Shown here one piece after another: positions 18,482 to 28,847 of a stretch of 64,000 bases of DNA. The stretch's first letter is position 1. Every line of letters begins with the position of its first letter. Below the pieces are notes generated by a model that ran no database searches, was not told where the DNA came from, and was given only the letters and a program-made list of their open reading frames with translations. The DNA lies in contig NZ_PNBY01000005.1 in the NCBI RefSeq assembly GCF_005886875.1, forward strand, positions 1 through 64,000, written 5' to 3'. Position numbers and translations under genes: made by a program. This DNA is from Pseudoalteromonas aurantia (lineage in GTDB: Bacteria > Pseudomonadota > Gammaproteobacteria > Enterobacterales > Alteromonadaceae).

Positions 18482-19696
18482 ATGTTAAACGAGCTACTTG
18501 ATTGGGTAATTAAAATACAGTTGCTGCTGAGCATGAGTGTTGTTGTACTCTTAATTTGCGAACGCTCACTTTCGAGTAAAATTGGCGCTCAGTTGCTATA
18601 TAAAATGTGGTGGCTCATACCAAGCACCCTGTTACTGCTAAGTGTACCCAGTGAATTGAAGCCCTTATCAAATAACGCCATGCACTACGTAACCGTCACC
18701 CCAACTCAACTCCCAGTGACTGATACGTGGTTGTTAAGTTGGACAGTCGTATATATAGCGGGCGCATGCAGTCTGTTACTTGCTATGTTTTGGCAGCATA
18801 AGCGTTTTCATACTAACCTCGCCTTAGAATTAACAGGTGCGACGTACCGTGGGTACCCAGTTTACGTCAGCACACAAATAAACAGTCCAATGATTGTTGG
18901 CCTCATAAAGTACAACATTGTAATGCCGGCGAATTATATTCAGCGCTTTGATGCGCAGTCTCTTTCATTAATGCTAGAACATGAATATACGCACATAAAA
19001 CGCCACGATAACCTATGGAATCTTGGGTTCTTTTCACTGTGTACAATAACCTGGTTCAATCCACTGATTTGGCTTGGGTATCAGAGCTTTCGACGTGTCC
19101 AAGAGCTCGCTTGCGACGAACGTGTCCTAGAAAATAAACCGCATCATCAACAAGTGCATTATGCCAAAACACTGATTAACTGTGTTGAACACCATAACAA
19201 ACGACATTTTGCATACGCTTACTATGGAGATAAAAACACCATGCTACAGAGACTTAACCATATAAAAAACACAGCTCGACCTTCAACGGTTGCGCAAACC
19301 CTGTTGATCACCTGTGCGCTGGCATCATTAAGTGCCTTAGCAATCACTAAAGACAGTCCGTCAGAAAAAGTAAAAGCAGATCACTCAGTAAAACCTATCA
19401 TGCGAATTGAGCCAAAATACCCCATTGAAGCGGCAAATGATGGCGTGTCAGGGTATGTACAACTGGCCTATACCATTGATGAGCGAGGTCATACTAACAA
19501 CATCAAAGTCATTGACGCTAAACCAAAAAGTACATTCGAGCACAATGCGATTACGGCATTGCGACAATGGCAATACACCCCTTCAAACAACCCAGATGAA
19601 ATACATCGCGTTCAGTTAGATTTTAAAATTAATGATAACGCGACAAGCACACCACAACAGGATCAGTTTGAACGGATTGATGTATCGTCACACTGA
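18482..19696 (+). CDS. BlaR1/M56-type membrane metallopeptidase with TonB C-terminal domain
   Basis: A 404-aa polytopic protein. Hydrophobic helices at about 10-26, 40-56, 83-103 and 175-195 surround the M56 zinc site HEYTH (167-171), with ELACDE downstream as the third-ligand region. A further helix near 275-295 leads to a periplasmic domain (about 305-390) that matches the TonB C-terminal fold (RIEPKYPIEAANDGVSGYV, and ALRQWQYTP). The penicillin-sensor domain of true BlaR1 is absent, so the signal is not obviously a beta-lactam. AAGGA precedes the start. With the upstream BlaI-like gene it forms a two-gene sensor/repressor operon ended by a hairpin at 19703. Confidence 0.88.
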   Translation: MLNELLDWVIKIQLLLSMSVVVLLICERSLSSKIGAQLLYKMWWLIPSTLLLLSVPSELKPLSNNAMHYVTVTPTQLPVTDTWLLSWTVVYIAGACSLLLAMFWQHKRFHTNLALELTGATYRGYPVYVSTQINSPMIVGLIKYNIVMPANYIQRFDAQSLSLMLEHEYTHIKRHDNLWNLGFFSLCTITWFNPLIWLGYQSFRRVQELACDERVLENKPHHQQVHYAKTLINCVEHHNKRHFAYAYYGDKNTMLQRLNHIKNTARPSTVAQTLLITCALASLSALAITKDSPSEKVKADHSVKPIMRIEPKYPIEAANDGVSGYVQLAYTIDERGHTNNIKVIDAKPKSTFEHNAITALRQWQYTPSNNPDEIHRVQLDFKINDNATSTPQQDQFERIDVSSH

Positions 19697-19702
19697 TATA
19701 TA

Positions 19703-19725
19703 TAGAGCAACACTTAGTTGCTCTA
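19703..19725. terminator. Bidirectional terminator
   Basis: Nine-base stem TAGAGCAAC/GTTGCTCTA with an ACTTA loop, followed by T-rich sequence on the plus strand and placed between convergent genes. Confidence 0.75.
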
Positions 19726-19739
19726 TTTACCCTTTTAAT

Positions 19740-20123
19740 TTAGATGCTTACACCAATCATACCCACTGCGGAGCCAATGCCCACTAACCACACCAACGAT
19801 CTGAGTTTATCTATATTCATATAGTAAAAAACACAGTATAAAATACGTGCAATAATATGAGTGATGGCTAAATACTCTGTCACCGCATTCACATTATTTG
19901 AGCCTAACACAACGGCCAGAGCCACTGAAAAAACAATGAGTGATTCAAAACTATTTTGGTGTGCTGCCAGGGCACGCGCACCAAACCCTTCTAGCTTTGC
20001 TTGTTGAGCACGCGGGTGACGGTTATCGTACCCCCCCAATTTATTCATTTCGATGGCCACGGGCAACTTAGCCAAGTAAGGTAACAATACCGCAACGAGT
20101 GCGCAGATCAATAACGTTGTCAT
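19740..20123 (-). CDS. MAPEG-family membrane protein
   Basis: A 127-aa protein with four hydrophobic helices and the MAPEG pattern (N-R-x-P plus GFGARALAAHQNSFESL in the loop between helices 1 and 2). Eukaryotic relatives conjugate glutathione or make eicosanoids; bacterial members are mostly uncharacterised. The reading frame extends to 20168, but the ATG at 20123 follows an excellent AAAGGAG, so I chose it. Convergent with the BlaR1-like gene. Confidence 0.88.
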   Translation of the reverse strand: MTTLLICALVAVLLPYLAKLPVAIEMNKLGGYDNRHPRAQQAKLEGFGARALAAHQNSFESLIVFSVALAVVLGSNNVNAVTEYLAITHIIARILYCVFYYMNIDKLRSLVWLVGIGSAVGMIGVSI

Positions 20124-20373
20124 GCTAGCTCCTTTGTGTTTATAAGAAATAATGAACCACGCTAACATACCATTGCACGCACAAAAAAGCCGCCTATTTC
20201 ATAACCTATAGTGAATTGTATTGCATCGCCTAACAGTATAAAAAGCGTGCTATATACCTACCCTGCAATAGGGTGTCGCATCAACGAGATATTTCAGCTA
20301 TAAACCATTCGTATATTCTCTTCATAGTTGATAATGTGTGATCTTGAACTCATCAAACAAAGAGACTAATAGC

Positions 20374-21246
20374 ATGGCATGGATCGCATTCACATTTTTG
20401 GCTGCTTTTGCACAAGCGTGGCGTAATGCCTTACAAAGTCAGTTCAGCAACCATGCCTCAATCGCAACAGTTACCCTCTCTCGTTTTATGCTAGCGAGCC
20501 CAATTGCGGCGTTATATTTAGTCGGTTTATATCAATTTTATCCCACAGAACAGATACAGTTCAGTGGCACTTTTATGATTTTTATAGGATCAGCCAGTAT
20601 CACACAAATTGTTGCTACCGCGCTGATGGTGATACTTTTTAAGCAAAATAACTATGCGATAGGTGCAGGGCTGGCCAAAAGTGAAGCGCTCGTTGCGGCT
20701 ATTTTCGGTATGTTGTTCTTTGGGTCTGCATTATCGTACTTTGGCTGGCTCGGTGTCATCATTGGCGGTGTCGCTGTGCTTATTCTCAGCGGTTTTACCG
20801 TCAAAAACTTTAATTTTCCCACCGCCTTGCTTGGTTTAAGCTGTGGTAGCGCCTTTGCCTTAACCTCTTTATGGGTGCGAGAAGCCGCGTTAACCAGTCA
20901 GTTGCCATTTCCCCATAGCGCAGCATGGGTTTTGCTCCTAGTGATCAGTATTCAAACCCTGTTGTTAGCTCTTTATTTACTGATCAAAGAGCCACAAAGC
21001 TATTCGGTTTTATGGCAACATCGTCGTAAGGTCAGTTTGATCAGCCTCGCCAGCTGTATTGGCTCTATCGGCTGGTTTAGCGCTATGAGTTTACAGCACG
21101 TTGCTTATGTCAAAACACTGGGTCAGATTGAGGTCTTTTTCACCATGCTCATTGCAACTTTTTGGCTGAAACAACCCGTTAAACGTCGCGATGGGTTAGG
21201 GTTAATACTGATCGCTTTAGCCGCTGGCTTGGTGATGCTCACCTAG
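20374..21246 (+). CDS. EamA/DMT-superfamily transporter
   Basis: A 290-aa inner-membrane protein with ten hydrophobic helices in two five-helix halves, typical of the drug/metabolite transporter superfamily. The motif AMSLQHVAYVKTLGQIEVFFTML in the second half matches EamA proteins. Substrate is unknown. In-frame codons reach a GTG at 20338, but the ATG at 20374 gives the usual N-terminus MAWIAFTFLAAFAQA. It ends next to a decayed gene on the opposite strand. Confidence 0.88.
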   Translation: MAWIAFTFLAAFAQAWRNALQSQFSNHASIATVTLSRFMLASPIAALYLVGLYQFYPTEQIQFSGTFMIFIGSASITQIVATALMVILFKQNNYAIGAGLAKSEALVAAIFGMLFFGSALSYFGWLGVIIGGVAVLILSGFTVKNFNFPTALLGLSCGSAFALTSLWVREAALTSQLPFPHSAAWVLLLVISIQTLLLALYLLIKEPQSYSVLWQHRRKVSLISLASCIGSIGWFSAMSLQHVAYVKTLGQIEVFFTMLIATFWLKQPVKRRDGLGLILIALAAGLVMLT

Positions 21247-21790
21247 CCTACATTCTTTTTTGCCAATGAGCGGTAAAACAACTGAATAACCCGCTCTCTC
21301 GGTAACCAGTTAGTGTAAGGCAAATTGAGTTCGGCTAACGGGTCTAATCGCAGTACTTCTTGCTGCGTAGCTCTTTGTGCCATCGCCTTTAATATCAGCG
21401 TACGTGCTTTATCGATTCGCACAATATATTGCACTCACTCCCCCTTATTAGATACCATTCCATAGCTAGGAATAAGCACTGTTTTGTCGTTAATTTCAGC
21501 TGAAATATCGCGAAGTGCACGTAACAACCCATCAACTCAGCCACCGCATCATCATCCGTATGCGCATGGGCAAAATACGCAATATGTGCCTGCTCATTAT
21601 TAAAGTACAGAGTTACTGTCTGATCAAAGCTCACTCGAGGTGAATACGCGGACGCTACACCGTACTTTTTGACTAAGCGTTTATGTACATTATCATGAGC
21701 AATAACATGGCTCACAACGAGCGAAAAAGCTTCATGACCACAGGTATGGTCACCATGAAAGTGGGTATTTATGACAAATTCAGGCCCCCC
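21243..21790 (-). pseudogene. Remnant of an MBL-fold hydrolase
   Basis: Minus-strand pieces of one metallo-beta-lactamase-fold protein spread over three frames: a zinc motif FVINTHFHGDHTCGHEAF just upstream of 21715, VSFDQTVTLYF and HAHTDDDAV, then VDGLLRALRD with TVLIPSYGMVSNKGE in a second frame, and LNLPYTNWLPRERVIQLFY (the usual C-terminus) in a third. A large internal deletion follows HTDDDAVAE. An in-frame stop lies upstream, next to a run of six G. The gene is clearly dead. Confidence 0.85.
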
Positions 21791-21807
21791 TTAGCTTTCA
21801 GGCACTC

Positions 21808-22170
21808 ATGTGTTTTGTATCTGTGTTGATAATCACGCAAACTAATAATTACGGACATGCACACGGTGATGAAGTGCTAAAACGTGTCGCACTCCTCATA
21901 GATAAACATACCCGTCCTGTAGATATTTGCGCACGTTGGAACGGCGAAGAGTATTTACTCGTCATGCAAAATTGTTCGCAAAAAGCCGCTTTGCATCGAA
22001 TTGAGAAGCTACGCAGTGCTATTACTTTTGAGATCTTCGAACATTTCGACCACCCAGTTACCCTGAGTTTTGGCGTCACACTGTGGCCCACCAGCAGCAA
22101 TTTTGATACGGCTTTACATCATGCCGACAACGCGCTCTACACCAGTCAAAAAACGGCCGTAATCAGGTAA
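21808..22170 (+). pseudogene. Fragment of a GGDEF (diguanylate cyclase) gene
   Basis: A 120-codon frame covering the C-terminal two thirds of a GGDEF domain: NNYGHAHGDEVLK, RWNGEEYLLVM in place of the GG[DE]EF signature, then SFGVTLWP and ADNALYTSQK. The N-terminal part of the domain and any sensor region are missing, and the signature has Asn for the first Gly. It abuts the MBL remnant and is probably inactive. Confidence 0.82.
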
Positions 22171-22179
22171 CAGCCGTTT
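22151..22179. terminator. Hairpin between convergent units
   Basis: Seven-base stem AAACGGC/GCCGTTT with a 15-base loop at the end of the GGDEF fragment, facing the acylase gene. Confidence 0.5.
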
Positions 22180-22198
22180 CATCACTGTATGCTATTCA

Positions 22199-24508
22199 CT
22201 ACTCTGGTTGATTAGGTTTAATCGTTAATGCATGTACGAGGCGACCAGGCAATAACGGCGTTGCATTCCCTTTTGCATACCCATCAAACCCTGCACGATA
22301 AAACGGTGACAACGGATGCCCACTTTGCCCACCCGCGACGGTCATAATCGCATTACCCAACGCCCCCGGTTGTGCTATAAACCGCTGCGAAGCCCCAAAA
22401 TGACGACCTTGTACCGCCGGCATATAAGTATCACCAAACGCCTTCGTGGTTGGCATATCTAAAAACTGGCTTAGTATCGGTAATTGTGTGCTAAATGGGT
22501 GTTTAATGTGTAACGCATTCACGTCTCCCCATTGCCAGCTCGTCATATTTGGCCCAAACTCTGCTGCCAACTTTTGCTTAGCGACTTCATAGGCGTTAAG
22601 TTGCAATGCTTGCCAACTCTCATGCTGATTTAACCAGCTCTGCGGCTTTTGTTCCAGCAACTGCCATAATGCAGGCTCTAGATAGCGTTTTATATAGCGT
22701 AGACCAGCACCTGCCTCTTTCATTTTTGCTTCAACCGGTGCAAATGCACTGTTCATTAAACTGGTACGAAAGCGCTTCACTAAGGTATAGCCAACTGAGT
22801 CTGCACACGCACATGCTTGCCATTGGGCGAGATGCTGTAAATCGTTTGCGAATCGTGCTTTAGAAGCATCATTTTGACTCAATAAAGCGGTTAAATGCTG
22901 ATGCCATGGGGCTAAAAACACCGCTTCGTTGTCATGCTGTAACTGGTTAAAATCATTTTCATTAAACCTGTCTTTGGCAAGTAACCTATCGCGTATCTGT
23001 ACCGCTCTAGCGCCTAAGGCATAACCACCATCACCATAACGCGTATGTGCCTGCGCAGAGACTACACGAGCATTAGCGGTCCACAATTTACCATTTTTAG
23101 GATTTTTCAACGCGGGTCTAGCAGTGTCGTTGTATTGCCACTGGGGAGAATAGCTAGTTGCCTCTATCGCAATATCAGCCGGATTATTTCTGGCCGGAAT
23201 TGCACCCATAAGACGCCATGCAGCATTACCGTGTTTATCTACAACCATCAGATTTTGTACCGGAATACCCACTTTGGGCGCTAGTGTCAGGGCATCATCG
23301 ACCGTCAATGCGGTTTCCATTGCTAATAGCTTTAAATTCACCGCATATGGCTGATGTGCGACCCAACTGAGTGCATAAGCTGTCTCATTGAACTGCTGTA
23401 CTGGGCCATATTTACTCATTAGCAACGAATACGTGTGTACTTCATTATCGGGTAATTGAATACGCTCTTCTTCTTGCCAAGTTTTATCACTGGCTGACAA
23501 TTCAATCCAATCTGCTGTATCTAAATACCCATTAGTAAACCCCCAGGCAATATGATCATTCGTGCCCACCACAATCGCAGGCGCACCGGGTAGCGACACA
23601 CCCGTTACGGTGACGGGTGTATTTTTAGAGTGATAGTTTAATTGCGCACGATACCAAATAGAAGGCACAGCCAGCCCTAAATGCATGTCATCAGAGAGCA
23701 TGGCTTTACCAGAGCGAGTTAACGCCCCGGTTACCGCCCAGTTATTACTGCCATATAAATTTATCGAGCCAATATCATGGATGTCTGCACGCGCGGCACG
23801 CGCGAGTGAAATATCTAATTGCGGTATTGGCACTTGTCGTGTTGGTAACACGGAGCCATCCAGCGCAGCTTGATGAATACTGGGCTGCAATACAAACTCA
23901 CGCATCGCTTTACCAAAAGTATGCTCTAAATAAATGAGTGCTTTATCACGTTCAAAGTTCGCAGACTGTAAATCAAGGTACATACTAAAAATGACCAATA
24001 TACTGTCTTCACTGCGCCACGCTTTTACAGGTCCTCCACTGAGTAAATATTCAAAACTCTGAAAGCCTGCCTGTACCCGCCCTTCGTTAACGCCCTGTGT
24101 GTAGGCTGCGAGCACTTGTTGTTGGTCATACGGTAAATGCGCGACAATATATTCACTCCGCTTACGTAATTGATGGAACCGCATGGTTTTATCTAATTCT
24201 ATTGCCGCAGATCCAAACAACTCACTGAGCTCTCCTGCCGCATTACGACGTAATAGATCCATCTGAAAGAATCTATCCTGACCATGAGCAAACCCTAAAC
24301 CATAAGCCGCATCTTCTCGAGATTGCGCCGTAATTACAGCTTGTCCTAATGCATCTCGCTCCACCGTCGTCGCTGCGTTGATCCCGTTACTGGTACCAGT
24401 GCCATCGAGTGACGGTAAGCTCAACGACAGCACGCCATAAAGAGCTGCGGTTGTCGCTAGCACTAATAAAACCAATCCAGCAAGGATCCGTTTGAACCAA
24501 GTGAGCAT
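22199..24508 (-). CDS. Penicillin-acylase-family N-terminal-nucleophile hydrolase
   Basis: A 769-aa exported precursor of the penicillin/acyl-homoserine-lactone acylase family. The N-terminal helix at about 5-30 is a signal/anchor. The chain should be autocleaved before S254 in NLYGSNNWAVTG, making an alpha subunit (with the AAYGLGFAHGQDR motif near 68) and a beta subunit beginning with the nucleophile. Members cleave N-acyl bonds in penicillins, acyl-homoserine lactones or peptidoglycan-like amides; specificity cannot be read here. AAGGA lies eight bases before the ATG. It stands between two groups of decayed genes but is itself intact. Confidence 0.92.
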   Translation of the reverse strand: MLTWFKRILAGLVLLVLATTAALYGVLSLSLPSLDGTGTSNGINAATTVERDALGQAVITAQSREDAAYGLGFAHGQDRFFQMDLLRRNAAGELSELFGSAAIELDKTMRFHQLRKRSEYIVAHLPYDQQQVLAAYTQGVNEGRVQAGFQSFEYLLSGGPVKAWRSEDSILVIFSMYLDLQSANFERDKALIYLEHTFGKAMREFVLQPSIHQAALDGSVLPTRQVPIPQLDISLARAARADIHDIGSINLYGSNNWAVTGALTRSGKAMLSDDMHLGLAVPSIWYRAQLNYHSKNTPVTVTGVSLPGAPAIVVGTNDHIAWGFTNGYLDTADWIELSASDKTWQEEERIQLPDNEVHTYSLLMSKYGPVQQFNETAYALSWVAHQPYAVNLKLLAMETALTVDDALTLAPKVGIPVQNLMVVDKHGNAAWRLMGAIPARNNPADIAIEATSYSPQWQYNDTARPALKNPKNGKLWTANARVVSAQAHTRYGDGGYALGARAVQIRDRLLAKDRFNENDFNQLQHDNEAVFLAPWHQHLTALLSQNDASKARFANDLQHLAQWQACACADSVGYTLVKRFRTSLMNSAFAPVEAKMKEAGAGLRYIKRYLEPALWQLLEQKPQSWLNQHESWQALQLNAYEVAKQKLAAEFGPNMTSWQWGDVNALHIKHPFSTQLPILSQFLDMPTTKAFGDTYMPAVQGRHFGASQRFIAQPGALGNAIMTVAGGQSGHPLSPFYRAGFDGYAKGNATPLLPGRLVHALTIKPNQPE

Positions 24509-24698
24509 CTCTTTGTCCTTATAACTTTGTGTGAATCATTATCATAACCATATAAATATGAAGTTGATATGTCCAAGCAATTGTAATATTCATAGCGTTA
24601 ATCGCCTGCCCAAATTGTGTGATAAATACCACCTCATAAACGCCTTAAAGCTATGTTACGTTTTTATTCTATTTAACTCATTTCTAATTATGATGAAT

Positions 24699-27237
24699 AA
24701 ACTACTTTTGCCAGTGCAATAACCAATCATTTTATTGTGCTAGCAGAGCCCCTCACACTCATTCAAGGCGGCGAGGCGCTGAGCGCGCTGGTACCAGTCT
24801 ACAATGCCGATGACTCCTTTTGGGGGCTACTCTCCGTCGTCATCGATATGAAAAAGCTGTTCAAATCAGTCAACCTGGAAAAACTAGACAATCATTATCG
24901 TATTGCGATACGAGGGAAAAATGGACTCGGAGAGTTAGGAGAGTTTTTTATGGCGATAAGCATATTTTAGAGTTACACCCTCTTTCATTTAGTGTGTCGG
25001 TGGCCTCAGGAAAATGGCAACTGTATGCGGTACTTCGATTTGGTTGGGAGCCAGAAGTTGCTGCAGTTTGGCCATTTCGTCTCGCGTTACTCACCATTAT
25101 TTTACTGTTCATTGACGCATTTATCTTCTTTAATAAACTCATAAAGCAATTACATGATAACGCCCAAACCTTAACCAGTATGGGCAGCCTTACTGAGGTT
25201 GGTGCATGGTCAGTTGATATAAAAACCCGAGATATTAGTTGGTCAGACGTCACCAAACACATATTTGAAGTGTCTGACCATTATCAGGCAACGTGGATGA
25301 GTTCGACCGAATTTTTCAAAGAAGGTAAACATCGGCGAAACTTTCAGCATGTCATTGAGCAGGCGATTAAACATGGCACCCGCTTTGAGGAAGAGCTCAT
25401 CATTTTGACTGCGCAAGGCCATGAACGCTGGATATTGATGAAAGGCAAAGCCAATCGTTATAAAAACTGGACTTACGAAATTTTTGGGTCAGTACAAAAT
25501 ATTCAAACCCGAAAACACATGGAAATTGAGCATGACAAAATAGCCAGAAACAATGAACTATTAGCGCAGCTTAGCAGCCATGATGCAGTATTAAACAATC
25601 ATATTGATAGCGCGCAGAATGTGGTGGCTGATGCCATTAGCCAAGGGCTTGATGCATCGCGAGCAAGTATATGGGTATTTAACGCAGAAAGTACTTTGCT
25701 GATCCCAAGCTGCTTCAGTAATACTCGCCAAGACAATCTAAAACACTTCCCACCGTGGCGAAAAAGCAACCTTGCAGAGTTATTTTCGCAAGTGCAAAAA
25801 AATCAACTACTCAAAGCAAAGTTCGCCCACAGTCATGAATGTACTTTAGGGTTAAGTGAGCATTATTTAGGGCCTTTTGAAGTGAATGCATTACTAGGCT
25901 GTGCTATTACCTACAAAGGTCAAATCATTGGCTTATTGTGCGCCGAATATGCCTTACCTAACCCTGATTGGGGACATAGTGACGGGCGCTTTATCCGTGC
26001 AATATCCGCCATGTTAGGCAGTTTATTTGCCAGCCAAGAACAACAAAAAGCAAAACAACAAGCTTGATTAGCCAAAAATGTTGCAGAACAGTCGGCGAAA
26101 ATCAAAGCGGACTTTCTCGCAAGCATGAGTCATGAAATTCGCACGCCCATGAACGGTATTTTAGGCATGTTAGATATCGTACTCAACACAGAGTTGAACC
26201 AGTCGCAACACCACCACTTAGGGCTTGCCCAAGGCTCAGCAGGCTCATTGTTCACTATCATTAATGATATTCTCGACTTATCAAAAATTGAGGCGGGTAA
26301 GCTTGATATCGAGTTCATCGAATGTAATTTAGTTCAAATACTCAGTGACAGTGTCAGTAACTTTGCCCCAAAAGCGCTCGAACAACGCACTGAGTTATTT
26401 ATCGATAGCCGAAATATGAAAACGCAATTTGCGAAAACCGATCCGCATCAACCACATGAATTAGTAGCCCATCACTTACTTGATGCTTGGCGAATACCCA
26501 GTGAACACTTTGAAAGTTTACCTGCGGCTCTCTCGTTACTGCAAGATACCCGGCTAAAATCACCCGCAATTATTATTGCCGAATCAATTATTGTCGATGC
26601 TTCTGATACCCAAATCACCCAATTAAAAAATATCCTAAAACAGCCAGGCAGCTGTTTTGCATTGATCAGTAATCGCCTTGGCAATAACAAGAAGCTCGCA
26701 CACCTTAACCCCGACCTTGTTTTCTTGAGACCACTCACACCGGCTAATGCCCTTAAGCTCTGCACATTAAGCAAGCAGCAAACACCCGATTCGCCGCAAC
26801 AAAAAGGGACAATTAATGCCTCGATTCTTTTAGTTGAAGATAACAAGGTAAACCAAGTGGTCGCTCTAGCACTATTGAAACGCCTCGATATTACCCCCAC
26901 TTGTATCGATAATGGTCGCTTTGCTATTGAACACCTGAAGCAGCAACCAAAGCGATATGATGTAATACTAATGGATTGCCAAATGCCAGAATTAGATGGT
27001 TACCAAACAACAGGGCAGATCCGCCAAGGTATCGCTGGCAAGCAACACCAATCTACTGCGATTGTCGCCTTAACAGCTAATGCCATGCAAGGCGATCGTG
27101 AAAAATGCTTAGCAGCAGGCATGGATGATTATTTAAGTAAACCGATAGAATTTAATGACCTTGAAGCCGCACTAAGAAAATGGACACAAGATGTTAGTAA
27201 AACAACCACTGATAGCGTAAAGTTGATAAAACAATAA
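24699..27237 (+). pseudogene. Decayed hybrid sensor histidine kinase (CHASE-PAS-GAF-HisKA-REC)
   Basis: Plus-strand remains of a large hybrid kinase. In order: the C-terminal part of a CHASE sensor (GGEALSALVPVYNADDSFWG), a frameshift in a six-T run near 24950, a transmembrane helix, a PAS domain (GAWSVDIKTRD), a GAF domain, an in-frame TGA at about 26065-26067, then the phosphoacceptor region [15 protein letters not shown] in the same frame. The whole HATPase domain is missing after ALEQRTELF: no N, G1 or G2 box is seen. A receiver domain with VILMDCQMPELDGYQ closes the gene. Three independent lesions mean it cannot work as a kinase; the REC half could still be translated. The N-terminus is also missing. 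Confidence 0.9.
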
Positions 27238-27252
27238 GATAGGAACAACGAT

Positions 27253-27879
27253 ATGGAATTCACGCCAAATGAACAACGGGTCATCGGATGCCTACTTGAA
27301 AAGCAGACTACAACACCCGAACATTACCCCCTGTCACTTAATGCATTAACAAATGCATGTAACCAAAAATCTAACAGGGAACCCGTACTCACACTCAGCG
27401 AGTCCGAAGTCTTAGATACATTAACGCAATTAGAAAAAAAGCGCGTTGTCCTCCTCGACGAAGGGTTATCTGGACGCGTAAATAAGTACAGCCACCGCTT
27501 CTGTAATACCGAGTTTAGCAGTTTACAATTAAGTGAACAGCAACGCGCGATATTGTGTATTTTATTTCTTCGTGGCCCGCAAACACCAGGGGAGCTGCGT
27601 ACACGCTCTGCACGACTCACAAACTTCACTACTGTCAGCGACGTAGAAAACACGTTAGCAGACATGTTAGAGCAGGAGTGGGTGTGTAAACTGGAACGAG
27701 AACCAGGTAAACGAGAAAGCCGTTACCAGCATTTACTCGCAGATCAAGCTCCTCCAGCAGCGTCAAAGAGAGAACAAGCAACACCGCAGCTATCAAATTC
27801 AGAATTAGATTCTTTGGTTGACGAGATAACCCAGTTGAAACAAGAGCTGGCAGCAATTAAACAACATTTAGGGCTTTAA
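27253..27879 (+). CDS. yceH: YceH family protein (DUF480)
   Basis: A 208-aa protein of the YceH family: tandem winged-helix domains in residues 1-170 (EQRVIGCLLEKQTTTPEHYPLSL and the second LRGPQTPGELRTRSARL), then a short linker and a C-terminal coiled coil. No activity is established; the tandem wHTH fold suggests DNA binding. AGGAA lies about eight bases before the ATG. It follows the decayed kinase and precedes nadE with a 60-base gap. Confidence 0.92.
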   Translation: MEFTPNEQRVIGCLLEKQTTTPEHYPLSLNALTNACNQKSNREPVLTLSESEVLDTLTQLEKKRVVLLDEGLSGRVNKYSHRFCNTEFSSLQLSEQQRAILCILFLRGPQTPGELRTRSARLTNFTTVSDVENTLADMLEQEWVCKLEREPGKRESRYQHLLADQAPPAASKREQATPQLSNSELDSLVDEITQLKQELAAIKQHLGL

Positions 27880-27939
27880 TTTCTCGCCAGATAAAAACAT
27901 AATAACACTTTGCAATAATTGGTAATTGAGGAAATCGCT

Positions 27940-28770
27940 ATGCGCCAAACGATTCTGGCTGAAATGAAAGTCCAACCCGAAATAGACGCTGCTTTTGAAG
28001 TCACTCGCCGCGTGAACTTTATTAAACAACGTTTAATCGACGCGCATTGTGTCACCTTAGTGTTAGGGATCAGTGGCGGGGTAGACTCATCAACCTGTGG
28101 TCGCCTGTGTCAACTGGCCATAGATGAACTCAATCAACAGCACAGCGACACTCAGTATCAATTTATTGCTATGCGCTTACCCTATGGCGTGCAAGCCGAT
28201 GAAGATGAAGCACAGCAAGCCTTAACATTTATTCAACCAAGTAAACGCGTCACAGTTAATATTAAACCTGCGGCTGATGCAATGCACGAGCAAGCAATGC
28301 TCGCAATGACGGCATCTGAACTTACATTACCGTCTAAGTCCACTATTGATTTTATTAAAGGCAATGTCAAAGCTCGCCAACGTATGGTTGCACAATATGA
28401 AATAGCGGGATTAACCAAAGGGTTAGTTGTTGGTACAGATCACAGCGCCGAGAATATTACAGGCTTTTATACCAAATTTGGGGATGGTGCATGTGATTTA
28501 GCCCCTTTATTTGGCTTGTCAAAACGTCAAGTCAGAGCACTTGCAGCACATTTACACGCACCTGACACGCTAGTTAATAAAGCGCCTACAGCGGATCTTG
28601 AATGCGATCGTCCAGGCTTAACCGATGAAGAAGCACTGGGTCTGAGCTATGACGAAATCGATGACTTTTTAGAAGGTAAAACAGTTTCAGATTTGGTAAA
28701 CAAAACACTCATAGACATTTATTTGCGCACGCAGCACAAGCGTCAGCCCATCCCCACCATTTATGATTAA
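27940..28770 (+). CDS. nadE: Ammonia-dependent NAD+ synthetase
   Basis: Final step of NAD synthesis: nicotinic acid adenine dinucleotide plus ammonia and ATP to NAD+. 276 aa, the length of the ammonia-only enzyme (no glutaminase domain). The P-loop is [35 protein letters not shown]-type segments and KAPTADLE are the substrate-binding loops. An in-frame TTG at 27919 exists, but the ATG at 27940 follows GAGGA at eight bases and gives the expected N-terminus. Confidence 0.97.
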   Translation: MRQTILAEMKVQPEIDAAFEVTRRVNFIKQRLIDAHCVTLVLGISGGVDSSTCGRLCQLAIDELNQQHSDTQYQFIAMRLPYGVQADEDEAQQALTFIQPSKRVTVNIKPAADAMHEQAMLAMTASELTLPSKSTIDFIKGNVKARQRMVAQYEIAGLTKGLVVGTDHSAENITGFYTKFGDGACDLAPLFGLSKRQVRALAAHLHAPDTLVNKAPTADLECDRPGLTDEEALGLSYDEIDDFLEGKTVSDLVNKTLIDIYLRTQHKRQPIPTIYD

Positions 28771-28847
28771 ACGATAAAAAACTTGTGATGGACCAATAAT
28801 CATGACAACCTCCCTCTTTATCTGTTTTAGCGAGCAAAAGAGGGAAC

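Noticed and set aside
24525-24543. Possible second Fur box upstream of the acylase gene
   Set aside because: Only the right half matches (AATCATTATC); the left half has few matches, 13 of 19 in total, and nothing in the acylase suggests iron control.
24531-24722. 63-codon frame upstream of the kinase remnant
   Set aside because: No ribosome site, biased toward A/T codons, no similarity to a sensor N-terminus.
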